A DNA stretch of 64,000 bases from a virus. The stretch lies in IMG/VR virus record IMGVR_UViG_3300018790_000468, positions 1 through 64,000 of that record, one strand, 5' to 3'. Below, in pieces: positions 13,856 to 21,675 of the stretch; the stretch's first letter is position 1; each line of letters opens with the position of its first letter. The translations under genes were made by a program, and so were the position numbers. The notes beneath the pieces were generated by a model that saw only the letters and a list, made by a program, of their open reading frames with translations, had not been told where the DNA came from and did not search any database.

Positions 13856-16309
13856 TTATTTCTTGGCATTCAGAGTAGGTTGTGGTGCAATTCTGTTGCC
13901 AGATTTTGTAGTTAACCCGCTTGCAGAGTCTCTCACTGCATTGTTGGATCTCTTCAATGTTAACGGCAGATTTTTGAATGTGTGACTATGACCATACAGT
14001 ACAACACAGTCTTTGTCTGAGAATTGGCCTGTGGTTGTTGCAGAGTACACTGGTGCAGGCATGCCTCCAACGAATCCAGTCACAGAGGCCTTCACAGGCA
14101 AATCAAACATGGCACTCACAGTCACTTCATGACCAGCAGAATCAAAAAATATACCTATGGGTGTGCCCACAGGCACATAACCAATGTATCCCACACCAGG
14201 TGCAATGTCATTATATCCAATGATCTTTGGCACCAAGTTGGTTTGACCTGTGACAATTGTTCGATTGGTCTCTTGTATTTCCACTGGGGCTGTGATGTGG
14301 TTGACTGTCAGTTCACCCTCAATGTGTGCACCACCACCCACCACCATGTTGCGCGCCACACCCAAGTTACTTTCAATAACAACTTGTTGGTTGTGTCGCT
14401 GCTTGATGTTCACAATGTCTGCTATCAATTGCAGTTTTTGTCCACCATCAATGCACACCTCATTCTCACTAGCAATGTTTACCTGTTGACCAGCAATGTT
14501 AGTAATGGTGCCACTCACATTCACTGGTCCATAGCTTTTGAAATTGATGCCACCAGCTCCTACCATTAAATTGTATCTGTTGCCAATGGTTTGTGTGAAC
14601 GTACCACCAGGCAAATCATCCACATGCACATACTCAACCACAGGGCTTGGCTGTTGACTGTTGAACACACCTTCTGGGTGCACAATGACTGCATTGATGC
14701 TCATTTTTCCTACCTTGTCAATTCTTGTGGATGGCAGATCATTGATGTCCATGCCAATGGTTTCAATTTTATTTTTTGTAATGCTAATGATCTCGCTGCC
14801 ACCCACTCCCATTTGTTTCTCCAGATTTGCAAAATTATCCATGTTATCTGAAATGTATTTTGCTATTTGTTGCTTGCGAGGTTCAGTTAAGAAGTCACCA
14901 TCTTGTGTGCTGGGGCTAATTCCTGAGCCATTGCATGCAGGACACGTATCACCAAAGATTGTACCACCACCAGGAAATTTGCCTGAAGTGGCTGGTATGC
15001 CAATGGCAAAAGGTATAACAGCTGGTATGCCCATGTTGGACCATGGTGAGTTTATCAAGGAAGTTGTTTCACCAGTGCCTGCATATACAAAGATGTTGTT
15101 TATTTTCCAATAGAAATCTTTGATATTCGTGCACACTGGACATGCTGCATTTTTGCCACTTTTGGATTGCAGGGGAGAGCTCAGATTAATGAATCCTTTT
15201 TTGACTGCATCCGCTCTTCTTGTTTCAAATAACTGCTTCAAGTCAGCCAATCCACGCAACAACTCTTTGTATTGTACGTGTGGCACGTAATTTAGATTTC
15301 CAATCTTTCTGTACAAATCTCCTCTGACAACACTGTCAAAATCTCTGCCCACATACAGATTTTTAAACCCATTGACTGTCAAGAACTGATCCTGCATCAC
15401 AAGCTTTTGATCAGATTGAGTTGCAAGTTCTATGTTTGTAAAATTATTAAATTCCTTGAATGAGCCAGAGAAATGTGTCATCTTGAGCACTTCACGATTG
15501 TCTGTGTTAACGAACTCCAGTGTGCCACCTTTCTGATTGATTACATACTTGTTGCGATACGTGTCAACATTTATGTCAAAAATGTCTTTGCCAGACAGAG
15601 AATAGTTTTCATAATACCCTGGGTAATCCTGCCCAGGTGCACTGTCACCCACACTGTCCACGCTATCATATATGCCCTTCCAATCATCCTTGCCATAGGC
15701 AACAGCAAAGTAAACTGGATGCATGACGTCACCATCTGTAAAAAATACATACACATGTGAGCCCACATTGGGCACACCAAATGTGCCTTTGGCTCGGTTG
15801 GAATAACTGTTGGGTACATAATTGTAACTGTACTTGTTTGTGATGTTGGTATTGTATTTTGCAGGGTCACTGAATGCATCGTTTAGTTTATACTCCACTG
15901 ACTCATACACATTGGCCGGTTTTTCACCAATGTTATCAATGTTCTGATTGCCAATGTCCACGTTTTTTTCCAGTGTGGGGGCAAATGTGCTCAACCTTGC
16001 AGTATCAGACACAGAACCTGTGGCAGTAAAATAATTGAACCGACCACTTGCAGCTTCACCACTGATGGGTGCAGCACATTCAGCCCAAGGCAGCTGCAGC
16101 TTCAAGTCTTCCAATATGGTGTTTATGCTGCTGTTGATGTTGTTGCCAAGAAATTTAAATTTCTTATCATTCAATGTGTCCACCCAGCCACGGTATGTTG
16201 TGGCCATCAAATGCGGCACCCACACTTTGACACGTCCGCGTCTTTGTGGATCATTATTTTGAACCACCATGCCCATGTAATTTCCGTAAAATTTCTGTCT
16301 CTTAGCCAT
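13856..16309 (-). CDS. Baseplate central spike / hub protein (gp5-like, without lysozyme domain)
   Basis: 817 residues. The N-terminal OB-fold of gp5/VgrG-type spikes is visible as YMGMVVQNNDPQRRGRVKVWVPHL and GTFGVPNVGSHVYVFFTDGDVMHPVYFAVAYG. The C-terminal third has the repeating beta style of a spike helix (EVCIDGGQKLQLIADIVNIKQ and similar). No GH24 lysozyme domain is seen, unlike T4 gp5. In the middle are CPVC (about residue 390) and CPACNGSG (about 456), a likely zinc-binding pair. The ATG at 16309 (MAKRQKFYG) is preferred over an upstream one at 16342 because the latter would abut the divergent gene. Punctures the outer membrane, by family. Confidence 0.75.
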   Translation of the reverse strand: MAKRQKFYGNYMGMVVQNNDPQRRGRVKVWVPHLMATTYRGWVDTLNDKKFKFLGNNINSSINTILEDLKLQLPWAECAAPISGEAASGRFNYFTATGSVSDTARLSTFAPTLEKNVDIGNQNIDNIGEKPANVYESVEYKLNDAFSDPAKYNTNITNKYSYNYVPNSYSNRAKGTFGVPNVGSHVYVFFTDGDVMHPVYFAVAYGKDDWKGIYDSVDSVGDSAPGQDYPGYYENYSLSGKDIFDINVDTYRNKYVINQKGGTLEFVNTDNREVLKMTHFSGSFKEFNNFTNIELATQSDQKLVMQDQFLTVNGFKNLYVGRDFDSVVRGDLYRKIGNLNYVPHVQYKELLRGLADLKQLFETRRADAVKKGFINLSSPLQSKSGKNAACPVCTNIKDFYWKINNIFVYAGTGETTSLINSPWSNMGIPAVIPFAIGIPATSGKFPGGGTIFGDTCPACNGSGISPSTQDGDFLTEPRKQQIAKYISDNMDNFANLEKQMGVGGSEIISITKNKIETIGMDINDLPSTRIDKVGKMSINAVIVHPEGVFNSQQPSPVVEYVHVDDLPGGTFTQTIGNRYNLMVGAGGINFKSYGPVNVSGTITNIAGQQVNIASENEVCIDGGQKLQLIADIVNIKQRHNQQVVIESNLGVARNMVVGGGAHIEGELTVNHITAPVEIQETNRTIVTGQTNLVPKIIGYNDIAPGVGYIGYVPVGTPIGIFFDSAGHEVTVSAMFDLPVKASVTGFVGGMPAPVYSATTTGQFSDKDCVVLYGHSHTFKNLPLTLKRSNNAVRDSASGLTTKSGNRIAPQPTLNAKK

Positions 16310-16336
16310 TGAATTATTAATATTTACTGTTATAAT
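16309..16336 (+). promoter_or_regulatory. Early-type promoter of the deazaguanine operon
   Basis: TTGAAT (16309-16314), 16-base spacer, TATAAT (16331-16336), 6 bases to the ATG at 16343. Predicts a leaderless dpdA message. Confidence 0.65.
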
Positions 16337-16342
16337 GAACAT

Positions 16343-17173
16343 ATGCTAATGAAAGTATCACATGAAACGCCTGTGTCTCTGTTGGAATATTCAAAGACTT
16401 ACAATGATTTTGACTACTGTCTGGTGCATCTGTTGCATGAAAATGTGGGGTCACCTCAACAGTTAGATTATTATAGTTTCTATAAATTTGGCAGAACTCT
16501 TCACAACAGAGAGGTGTTGCTGGACAATTCCATATTTGAACTTGGCAAAGCTTTTGATCCAGTGCAATTTCATAAATCTGTGCTGGACATTGAGCCAAAC
16601 ATGTACATTGTGCCAGATGTGCTGGAGGATATGCAAGGCACTGTGCACAGTTTCAAAGAGTTTGGTGACAAGAGAGATGACATAAGAAATGCATTTCAAA
16701 CAAAAGCCATTGGTGCCATCCAAGGTAAGAACTGGCATGAGCTCCAAGAGTGTTACAAGTACATGTCTGAAAATGCAGACATGATTGCCATCAGTTTCGA
16801 TTTTAGCTATTACCAGATCACGGGAGAGGGTGAGAACCCATTGGAGAGATGGTGCTCTGGCCGGCAACGTTTCATCACAGACTTGATGAACACAGGCATA
16901 TGGGACTGGAACAAGCCTCACCATTTGCTGGGATGCTCCTTGGCCAAGGAATTCAGGTATTATGTGGACAATGATATTAGCAACATTGTTTCATGTGATA
17001 CCAGCAACCCCATTGTGGCCGCCATCCATGGATTAAAATATGATGCAGATTATGGGCTGACTACCAAGCCTTCAACCAAGCTGGTCGATCTAATTGCACA
17101 TGAATTTACCGTTGATCAACTTGAGCTGTTAAAGTATAATACATCCATGTTCAAGAAGATTATTCGCAGATGA
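16343..17173 (+). CDS. dpdA: DpdA-like DNA-guanine transglycosylase
   Basis: 276 residues of the tRNA-guanine transglycosylase superfamily in its short phage DpdA form. Matching blocks are LLDNSIFELGKAF (about 60-72, with the substrate Asp), YIVPDVLEDMQGTV (about 88-101), AIGAIQGKN (about 123) and LLGCSLAKEF followed by VSCDTSNPI. DpdA enzymes exchange guanine in DNA for a 7-deazaguanine base and protect phage DNA from restriction. Its stop overlaps the next gene, a formyltransferase, by 4 bases. folE, queD, queE and queF are elsewhere in this window. The start lies 6 bases after a TATAAT box; a second ATG two codons on is possible. The subfamily (DpdA1/2/3) is not decided. Confidence 0.75.
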   Translation: MLMKVSHETPVSLLEYSKTYNDFDYCLVHLLHENVGSPQQLDYYSFYKFGRTLHNREVLLDNSIFELGKAFDPVQFHKSVLDIEPNMYIVPDVLEDMQGTVHSFKEFGDKRDDIRNAFQTKAIGAIQGKNWHELQECYKYMSENADMIAISFDFSYYQITGEGENPLERWCSGRQRFITDLMNTGIWDWNKPHHLLGCSLAKEFRYYVDNDISNIVSCDTSNPIVAAIHGLKYDADYGLTTKPSTKLVDLIAHEFTVDQLELLKYNTSMFKKIIRR

Positions 17174-17742
17174 AGCGTCCTTGGGTTGCATTTTTTAGCC
17201 AAACGGGAACAGAGATTCAACAGCTATGCAACAAGCTTGGCACATATCCAGATTTGATTGTTACCAATCAACATCAACAGGGGAAAATTAACAAAGATTT
17301 GCTCACTGTTGCAACATCCAGAGCTGTATTATTGAACATGCGCAACTGGGAAGTGTTGCCTGTGAAACCTAGTCTCAAGGATTACACTGACGCATTAGCT
17401 GGGTATGAGGAAAAAGATCCGCTCATCACACTGCATGGCTACCTGCGCATCATACCCAAGGAAATTTGTAACAAGTATGAGATGTACAATCTGCATCCTG
17501 GTCTTATTAATAAGTTTCCAGAACTCAAAGGCTACAACCCACAAGAGCGCGCTTTTATTGATGGATACAAAAGTGCAGGGTGTGTAATTCATAAAGTGAC
17601 TCCTGGTGTTGATGAAGGTGACATCATATCATACAGTGAAATTGATATTGATAGTCTCACACTACCTCAGGTGTACAGTGCATTGCATGCATGTGCACAG
17701 ACACTGTGGCAGTCATTTCTCAGCCCACATGTTGCAGCTTAA
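17170..17742 (+). CDS. dpdN: Formyltransferase, candidate dPreQ1 formyltransferase (DpdN)
   Basis: 190 residues with the PurN/Fmt formyl-transfer fold. The catalytic pattern is visible: YNLHPGLINKFPELKGYNPQ (Asn-X-His) and CVIHKVTPGVDEGDII (Asp). Relatives use 10-formyl-THF as donor. The family alone would suggest GAR or sugar formylation. However, its ATGA overlap with dpdA and the queF gene in the same operon point to N-formylation of preQ1 in DNA, the reaction assigned to DpdN in phages with 7-(formylamino)methyl-7-deazaguanine. A sugar formyltransferase for the glycan cluster is the main alternative, but that cluster is 12 kb away. Confidence 0.65.
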   Translation: MKRPWVAFFSQTGTEIQQLCNKLGTYPDLIVTNQHQQGKINKDLLTVATSRAVLLNMRNWEVLPVKPSLKDYTDALAGYEEKDPLITLHGYLRIIPKEICNKYEMYNLHPGLINKFPELKGYNPQERAFIDGYKSAGCVIHKVTPGVDEGDIISYSEIDIDSLTLPQVYSALHACAQTLWQSFLSPHVAA

Positions 17743-17783
17743 TGATAGCATTTTTGCAGGTGTGTATATAATATAATTACATT

Positions 17784-18152
17784 ATGAATAAAGAACATGT
17801 GCATGACGGTGACGCTGAAATTGTAAATGTTGTAGAGAATACATACCCACAGACATGTGATGAATTTAAAAAGATACAACTGGAACAGTACACAGTTTTT
17901 TGCAAGAAACAGAATGACTATGGTCCTCATAACATAAGCCTGGGATCTGACTTGAAGCAACAAGAAGACAGAGAAGCATCCATCTCTGCCATTGTGGTGC
18001 GGTTGAATGATAAAATACAGCGACTCATAAACATGGTGCTGAGAAGAAAGACGTTTGTGGCTGCAAATGAATCCATATTTGATGCATTTTCAGATTCTGC
18101 TGTGTATTGCATCATTGCTGAGATTATCAAGAGAGGCAAGTGGTGCAAGTAG
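17784..18152 (+). CDS. Nucleotide-modification-associated domain 1 (DUF1599-like) protein
   Basis: 122 residues. LEQYTVFCKKQNDYGPHNISLGSDLKQQED (about 30-59) and VVRLNDKIQRLINMVLRR match the Nmad1/DUF1599 family, which is named for its gene association with phage DNA base modification. Its biochemical role is not established. It lies 41 bases after dpdN, and a TATAAT box sits 6 bases before its ATG (-35 box weak), so it may also have its own leaderless transcript. Position supports a part in 7-deazaguanine modification. Confidence 0.65.
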   Translation: MNKEHVHDGDAEIVNVVENTYPQTCDEFKKIQLEQYTVFCKKQNDYGPHNISLGSDLKQQEDREASISAIVVRLNDKIQRLINMVLRRKTFVAANESIFDAFSDSAVYCIIAEIIKRGKWCK

Positions 18153-18153
18153 T

Positions 18154-18324
18154 ATGTCATTAATGCATGCATGGAGAACATGGAATACCAAAGTTAAATC
18201 CCTTGAGGATGAATTGAGTATCATGTTGCAAGAGAACAAGATTCTTTTGGAAGAAATAAAGATGCTTAAAAAGCTTGTGTATGACTTGGAGATAGAGTAT
18301 ACTACCTTGATACGACGCAAATGA
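18154..18324 (+). CDS. Small coiled-coil protein (56 aa)
   Basis: Starts MSLMHAWRTWNTKVKSLEDEL one base after the previous stop. The rest is a continuous heptad-rich helix (LSIMLQENKILLEEIKMLKKL). The ATG is chosen because the longer frame would overlap the Nmad1-like gene. Its stop overlaps the next start (ATGATG). Function unknown; may be an oligomerising partner of its neighbours. Confidence 0.5.
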   Translation: MSLMHAWRTWNTKVKSLEDELSIMLQENKILLEEIKMLKKLVYDLEIEYTTLIRRK

Positions 18325-18911
18325 TGTTCACTTTCACAGGCCCTCAGTGTTCTGGCAAATCTACATTGCTACAAGCATGTAAGAAGCATTATGACAGTCG
18401 GCTTACATATGTGGAAGAGGTTACACGACTCATCAAACGTGAGTTTGATGTGCCTATCAATGAAGAAGGTGCATGTGATATTACTCAGACTTTAATCTTG
18501 AATAAAGAATTTGAGAACCTGTTTATTGGTTACAAGTTGAGTGGCTTCCAAGGTATTCTGCATGATCGATGTTTGTTGGATGGCATGATATATACAAACT
18601 ACTTTGCAGAAAAATATGGCAGGAACAAGTTCCAATTCTCAGAAGCTTTGGGTGCACGGTATTATTATTCACACATACACCGGTATGATCATATCTTTTA
18701 TACCAATCCGCATGATGTGCCCATGGAAGATGATGGTGAAAGAAGCACGTGTGATCATTTCAGATCGCGCATCACTAGCATGTATGAAAATTTCTGGTTG
18801 GATGATATCAATATTCGTGGCAAAGTTACTATATTGCGGGGCACTGTGGCAGAGCGTATGGAGCAGATCAAAGCTAAATTGCATGAGTTGCTGCCAAGTG
18901 CTACACGGTGA
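18321..18911 (+). CDS. P-loop kinase/ATPase (AAA_28 type)
   Basis: 196 residues. Walker A is FTGPQCSGKST (about 5-15). LHDRCLLDGMIYT is the Asp-Arg pair of nucleotide kinases, and a lid-like acidic region (VPMEDDGERS) follows. The overall layout fits AAA_28/NadR-like kinases that phosphorylate nucleosides or nucleotides. It is linked by 4-base overlaps to both neighbours inside the dpdA-queF operon, so a role in nucleotide modification is plausible. It is not clearly homologous to a known dNMP kinase. A second P-loop kinase of the same class lies at 43868. Confidence 0.6.
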   Translation: MMFTFTGPQCSGKSTLLQACKKHYDSRLTYVEEVTRLIKREFDVPINEEGACDITQTLILNKEFENLFIGYKLSGFQGILHDRCLLDGMIYTNYFAEKYGRNKFQFSEALGARYYYSHIHRYDHIFYTNPHDVPMEDDGERSTCDHFRSRITSMYENFWLDDINIRGKVTILRGTVAERMEQIKAKLHELLPSATR

Positions 18912-20233
18912 GTGACATGCCCTTTTGTTTGGCCCCTTGGGCAGGCATACATGCATTGCCAGATGGCCTGGTGTATCCTTGTTGCATGTCCACATTTGAT
19001 CCTGAGAACGCGTTTGGTGACCTGAATGATAATGCAATTGAAGATATCTTGAATTCAGAAAAAGCCAAGCAATTCAGATGCAAGATGATGGCAAATGAGC
19101 CAGATCAGAAGGCTTGCAGCCATTGCGTGAGTGAGGAAAAGACAGGTACAAAGAGTTTTCGTCATCACTGGAATACCAAGTATGCACATGCACTGCCACT
19201 TGTTGACAAGACAGACAAAGATGGTCATTATCATTTTGAAAACTTTCCCTACATTGATATACGGTTGTCCAGTTTGTGCAATTTTAAATGCAGAATGTGT
19301 CACAGTGGTTTGAGCTCTTCTTGGTTGCTAGAGGATGTGAAGTATGCATCAAATTATCAAAATTCTTTCAATTCCAAGACTGGTGTCATTGAAATACCAC
19401 AAAAAGAAAAACTTATCAAATTTATCATTGACAGAATTGAGCATGTGGAAGAAATTGAGTTTGCAGGTGGTGAGCCTTTTCTAATATCTGATTACTTCAC
19501 TTTGATAAAAGAATTTAAAAGGGTAAACAATCTTAACGTTAAAATAAGATTTCATACCAATGCATCATCTTTGTTTTGCAAAGGTGAGTACATACCGGAC
19601 TTACTCAAAGAGTTTAAGAACGTTTTTATCATGCTAAGCATTGATGGTCATGCCCAAGTTAATGACTACATGAGAAAAGGAAGCATATACAAAAAAATTA
19701 TTGCAAATGTGAGTCAGCTCAAGCAAATTGTGCCTCAAGCATTCCTAAGATTGGTACCCACCATTAGCATACCCACCATATACAGTGTGCCTTTCCTGTA
19801 TGCAGACTTTCTACGCAAAGGGTTAGTTGGTCATGCAGACATTGCATGCAGACCATTGTACGGGCCTGAATATCTGAACATACAAACATTGCCGTTGGAG
19901 GACAAGTTAAAAATTCTAAAGTTTTACAATTGCTTCATTGACAATGTGGCAGTTAAGCTTTTGCAGCGTTTCTCAGAAGAAAGTGTTGCATATGTGCGGC
20001 AAGAGTTCTCATCCATCATGAATTTCATGTTGCTCAAGAATCAAATTGAGCCATTCAATAGCAAGAGATTCAAAGAGAGCATCAAGCGACTGGATGTGAG
20101 ACGCAATGAAAGTTATGAAGATATTTTTCCTGAAACTGCACATCTGTTGTCAGGTGATGTGTCAACATACAACTTGGATATCAAATATAATGAGTTGAAG
20201 AACTTTGTAGATGGTATACAATATAACCAATGA
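18908..20233 (+). CDS. Twitch-domain radical SAM protein
   Basis: 441 residues. The radical SAM cluster motif is LSSLCNFKCRMCHSG (about 121-135, CX3CX2C), followed by EFAGGEPFL (SAM-binding GGE). An N-terminal CLAPWAGIHALPDGLVYPCC and a CSHC pair form SPASM/twitch-like cysteine sites for auxiliary clusters. Proteins of this type are frequent in marine phages with unknown targets. The GTG start gives a 4-base overlap (GTGA) with the kinase gene, and its stop overlaps queF by 4 bases. In this operon it may act in base or nucleotide modification, which is inference. Confidence 0.8.
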   Translation: MSDMPFCLAPWAGIHALPDGLVYPCCMSTFDPENAFGDLNDNAIEDILNSEKAKQFRCKMMANEPDQKACSHCVSEEKTGTKSFRHHWNTKYAHALPLVDKTDKDGHYHFENFPYIDIRLSSLCNFKCRMCHSGLSSSWLLEDVKYASNYQNSFNSKTGVIEIPQKEKLIKFIIDRIEHVEEIEFAGGEPFLISDYFTLIKEFKRVNNLNVKIRFHTNASSLFCKGEYIPDLLKEFKNVFIMLSIDGHAQVNDYMRKGSIYKKIIANVSQLKQIVPQAFLRLVPTISIPTIYSVPFLYADFLRKGLVGHADIACRPLYGPEYLNIQTLPLEDKLKILKFYNCFIDNVAVKLLQRFSEESVAYVRQEFSSIMNFMLLKNQIEPFNSKRFKESIKRLDVRRNESYEDIFPETAHLLSGDVSTYNLDIKYNELKNFVDGIQYNQ

Positions 20234-21150
20234 ATACAGAATTAGATAACAGTAATAGTGCCAAGCATTTGGGTAAGATCACTGGGTACAAGTGCACTTA
20301 TGATCCCACATTGTTGGTTCGTGAACCCAGATGCAACAACAGAAAGCATTTGAATATTAGTGATGAAGCACCACCCTTTTGTGGTTATGATATTTGGAAT
20401 GCATATGAGGTGTCTTGCTTGACCAATGAAGGCATGCCCATTGCTGCCATTGCCAAGTGTGTGTACCCTGCAACCAACAAATACATTGTGGAGTCCAAGT
20501 CCATCAAGCTGTACATGAATACTTTCAACATGGAGAAGTTTAGTGGCAGCATAGTTAGCGTTTTGAAGCAGTTGGAACAGGTGATTGCAAAAGACCTATC
20601 CACCCTATTAGAAACTGATGTGCAGGTCTATGTTCGTCTTACAAAAGCGGTTGATGAAGAGATGCATTATCCTCCCTTGTTTCCACGCACTGCATATCCT
20701 ACACTGGAGAACAACATTGATGTGACGACTATCAAGTCCAGAGGTTACAAAGAGGATCCAGAATTACTTGGTTGGTTGCAAGGTGATGCAAGCAAAGTGC
20801 AGCGCTTTCATTCCGCCCTGTTAAAGAGCAATTGCCGGGTCACATCCCAACCAGATTGGGGTGATGTGTACATACATTACAAAGGACCTTATGAGCTTAA
20901 CCAAACCTCTTTGTTGCAATACATTGTGTCATTCAGAGATGAATGTCATTTTCATGAAGAGATATGTGAGACCATTTACAAGCGCTTGCATGATCTGACA
21001 AAACCTGAAGAGCTCATGGTGGCCTGTTTGTATGTGAGACGTGGTGGCATTGACATCAATCCCATCCGAGCCAGTAGCCCAGAGCTGTTGGCACAGAATT
21101 GTGCCATTTGGGACAAGTACAAGTACTTTACTAAAACAGTGCGTCAGTGA
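20230..21150 (+). CDS. queF: 7-cyano-7-deazaguanine reductase QueF (long type)
   Basis: 306 residues, the size of the two-domain QueF of the E. coli type. The QueF motif is IVESKSIKLYMNTFN (about 86-100), and the catalytic block SNCRVTSQPDWGDV places Cys202 and Asp209 seven residues apart, as in E. coli. It uses NADPH to reduce preQ0 to preQ1. Being last in the dpdA-dpdN operon, it supplies the aminomethyl base that a formyltransferase would need, which strengthens the fdPreQ1 prediction. Convergent with the gene at 21151, ending one base before it. Confidence 0.88.
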   Translation: MNTELDNSNSAKHLGKITGYKCTYDPTLLVREPRCNNRKHLNISDEAPPFCGYDIWNAYEVSCLTNEGMPIAAIAKCVYPATNKYIVESKSIKLYMNTFNMEKFSGSIVSVLKQLEQVIAKDLSTLLETDVQVYVRLTKAVDEEMHYPPLFPRTAYPTLENNIDVTTIKSRGYKEDPELLGWLQGDASKVQRFHSALLKSNCRVTSQPDWGDVYIHYKGPYELNQTSLLQYIVSFRDECHFHEEICETIYKRLHDLTKPEELMVACLYVRRGGIDINPIRASSPELLAQNCAIWDKYKYFTKTVRQ

Positions 21151-21543
21151 TTAACCGTTGAGATTCCAGAGCCTGCGCTGCTCTGAGCTCACACTGTCAA
21201 AACCATTGTCTGCCAATGTCTGTGCTGCTGTGCCAGTGGCACATGTGAAGATGGAGCTGGAATTGTTTGCCCTTTGCAGTGCAAATTGTGCACCATCATA
21301 AGCTTTGTCCACTCGGAATGATGTGTCGACACCATCAAGGGAGCCTGAAAGGACTGCATATGTGCTTGTCAAGCTACCAGTAGCAGCTTGAAACAGCAAT
21401 GACTGTGCAGTGCTGCCTATGGTAATGAGATTGACTCCCAGAAAACTACCTGCAGCATCTACAGCTGACTTGGATAGGTTCAAAGATGTGGGGTTTGAAA
21501 CAGCGGGATCCTTGACTTGATATGTGAATGAAATTGATGCCAT
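21151..21543 (-). CDS. Small structural-type protein downstream of the capsid gene
   Basis: 130 residues, Ser/Ala/Thr-rich, starting MASISFTYQVKDPAVSNP. Not recognised. The composition, the CATAAATA late box exactly 5 bases before the ATG and the place next to gp23 suggest a virion or fibre component. It is cut off from the gp23 message by the terminator at 21586-21618 and uses its own promoter. Confidence 0.55.
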   Translation of the reverse strand: MASISFTYQVKDPAVSNPTSLNLSKSAVDAAGSFLGVNLITIGSTAQSLLFQAATGSLTSTYAVLSGSLDGVDTSFRVDKAYDGAQFALQRANNSSSIFTCATGTAAQTLADNGFDSVSSEQRRLWNLNG

Positions 21544-21548
21544 GTAAT

Positions 21549-21556
21549 TATTTATG
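21549..21556 (-). promoter_or_regulatory. Late promoter box
   Basis: CATAAATA on the minus strand, 5 bases before the ATG at 21543. Confidence 0.55.
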
Positions 21557-21585
21557 CAAAATTATCATAATTTTTGTTAATAACC

Positions 21586-21618
21586 AAAAAAAAAGGGCCC
21601 CGCAAGAGGCCCTTTTTT
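21586..21618 (-). terminator. Rho-independent terminator after gp23
   Basis: A-run, then GGGCC (21595-21599), an 8-base loop region, GGCCC (21608-21612), then six Ts. The A and T runs make it work in both directions. It lies 58 bases after the gp23 stop on the minus strand. A smaller hairpin CCTAG-GACTTA-CTAGG (21625-21640) precedes it. Confidence 0.85.
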
Positions 21619-21675
21619 AACTATCCTAGGACTTACTAGGTGAAATATTTTTCTTTTACAACTCTATCTCTTCGG

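Noticed and set aside
17170-17742. Calling the formyltransferase PurN
   Set aside because: The fold fits, but no other purine synthesis genes are near and it is translationally coupled to dpdA.
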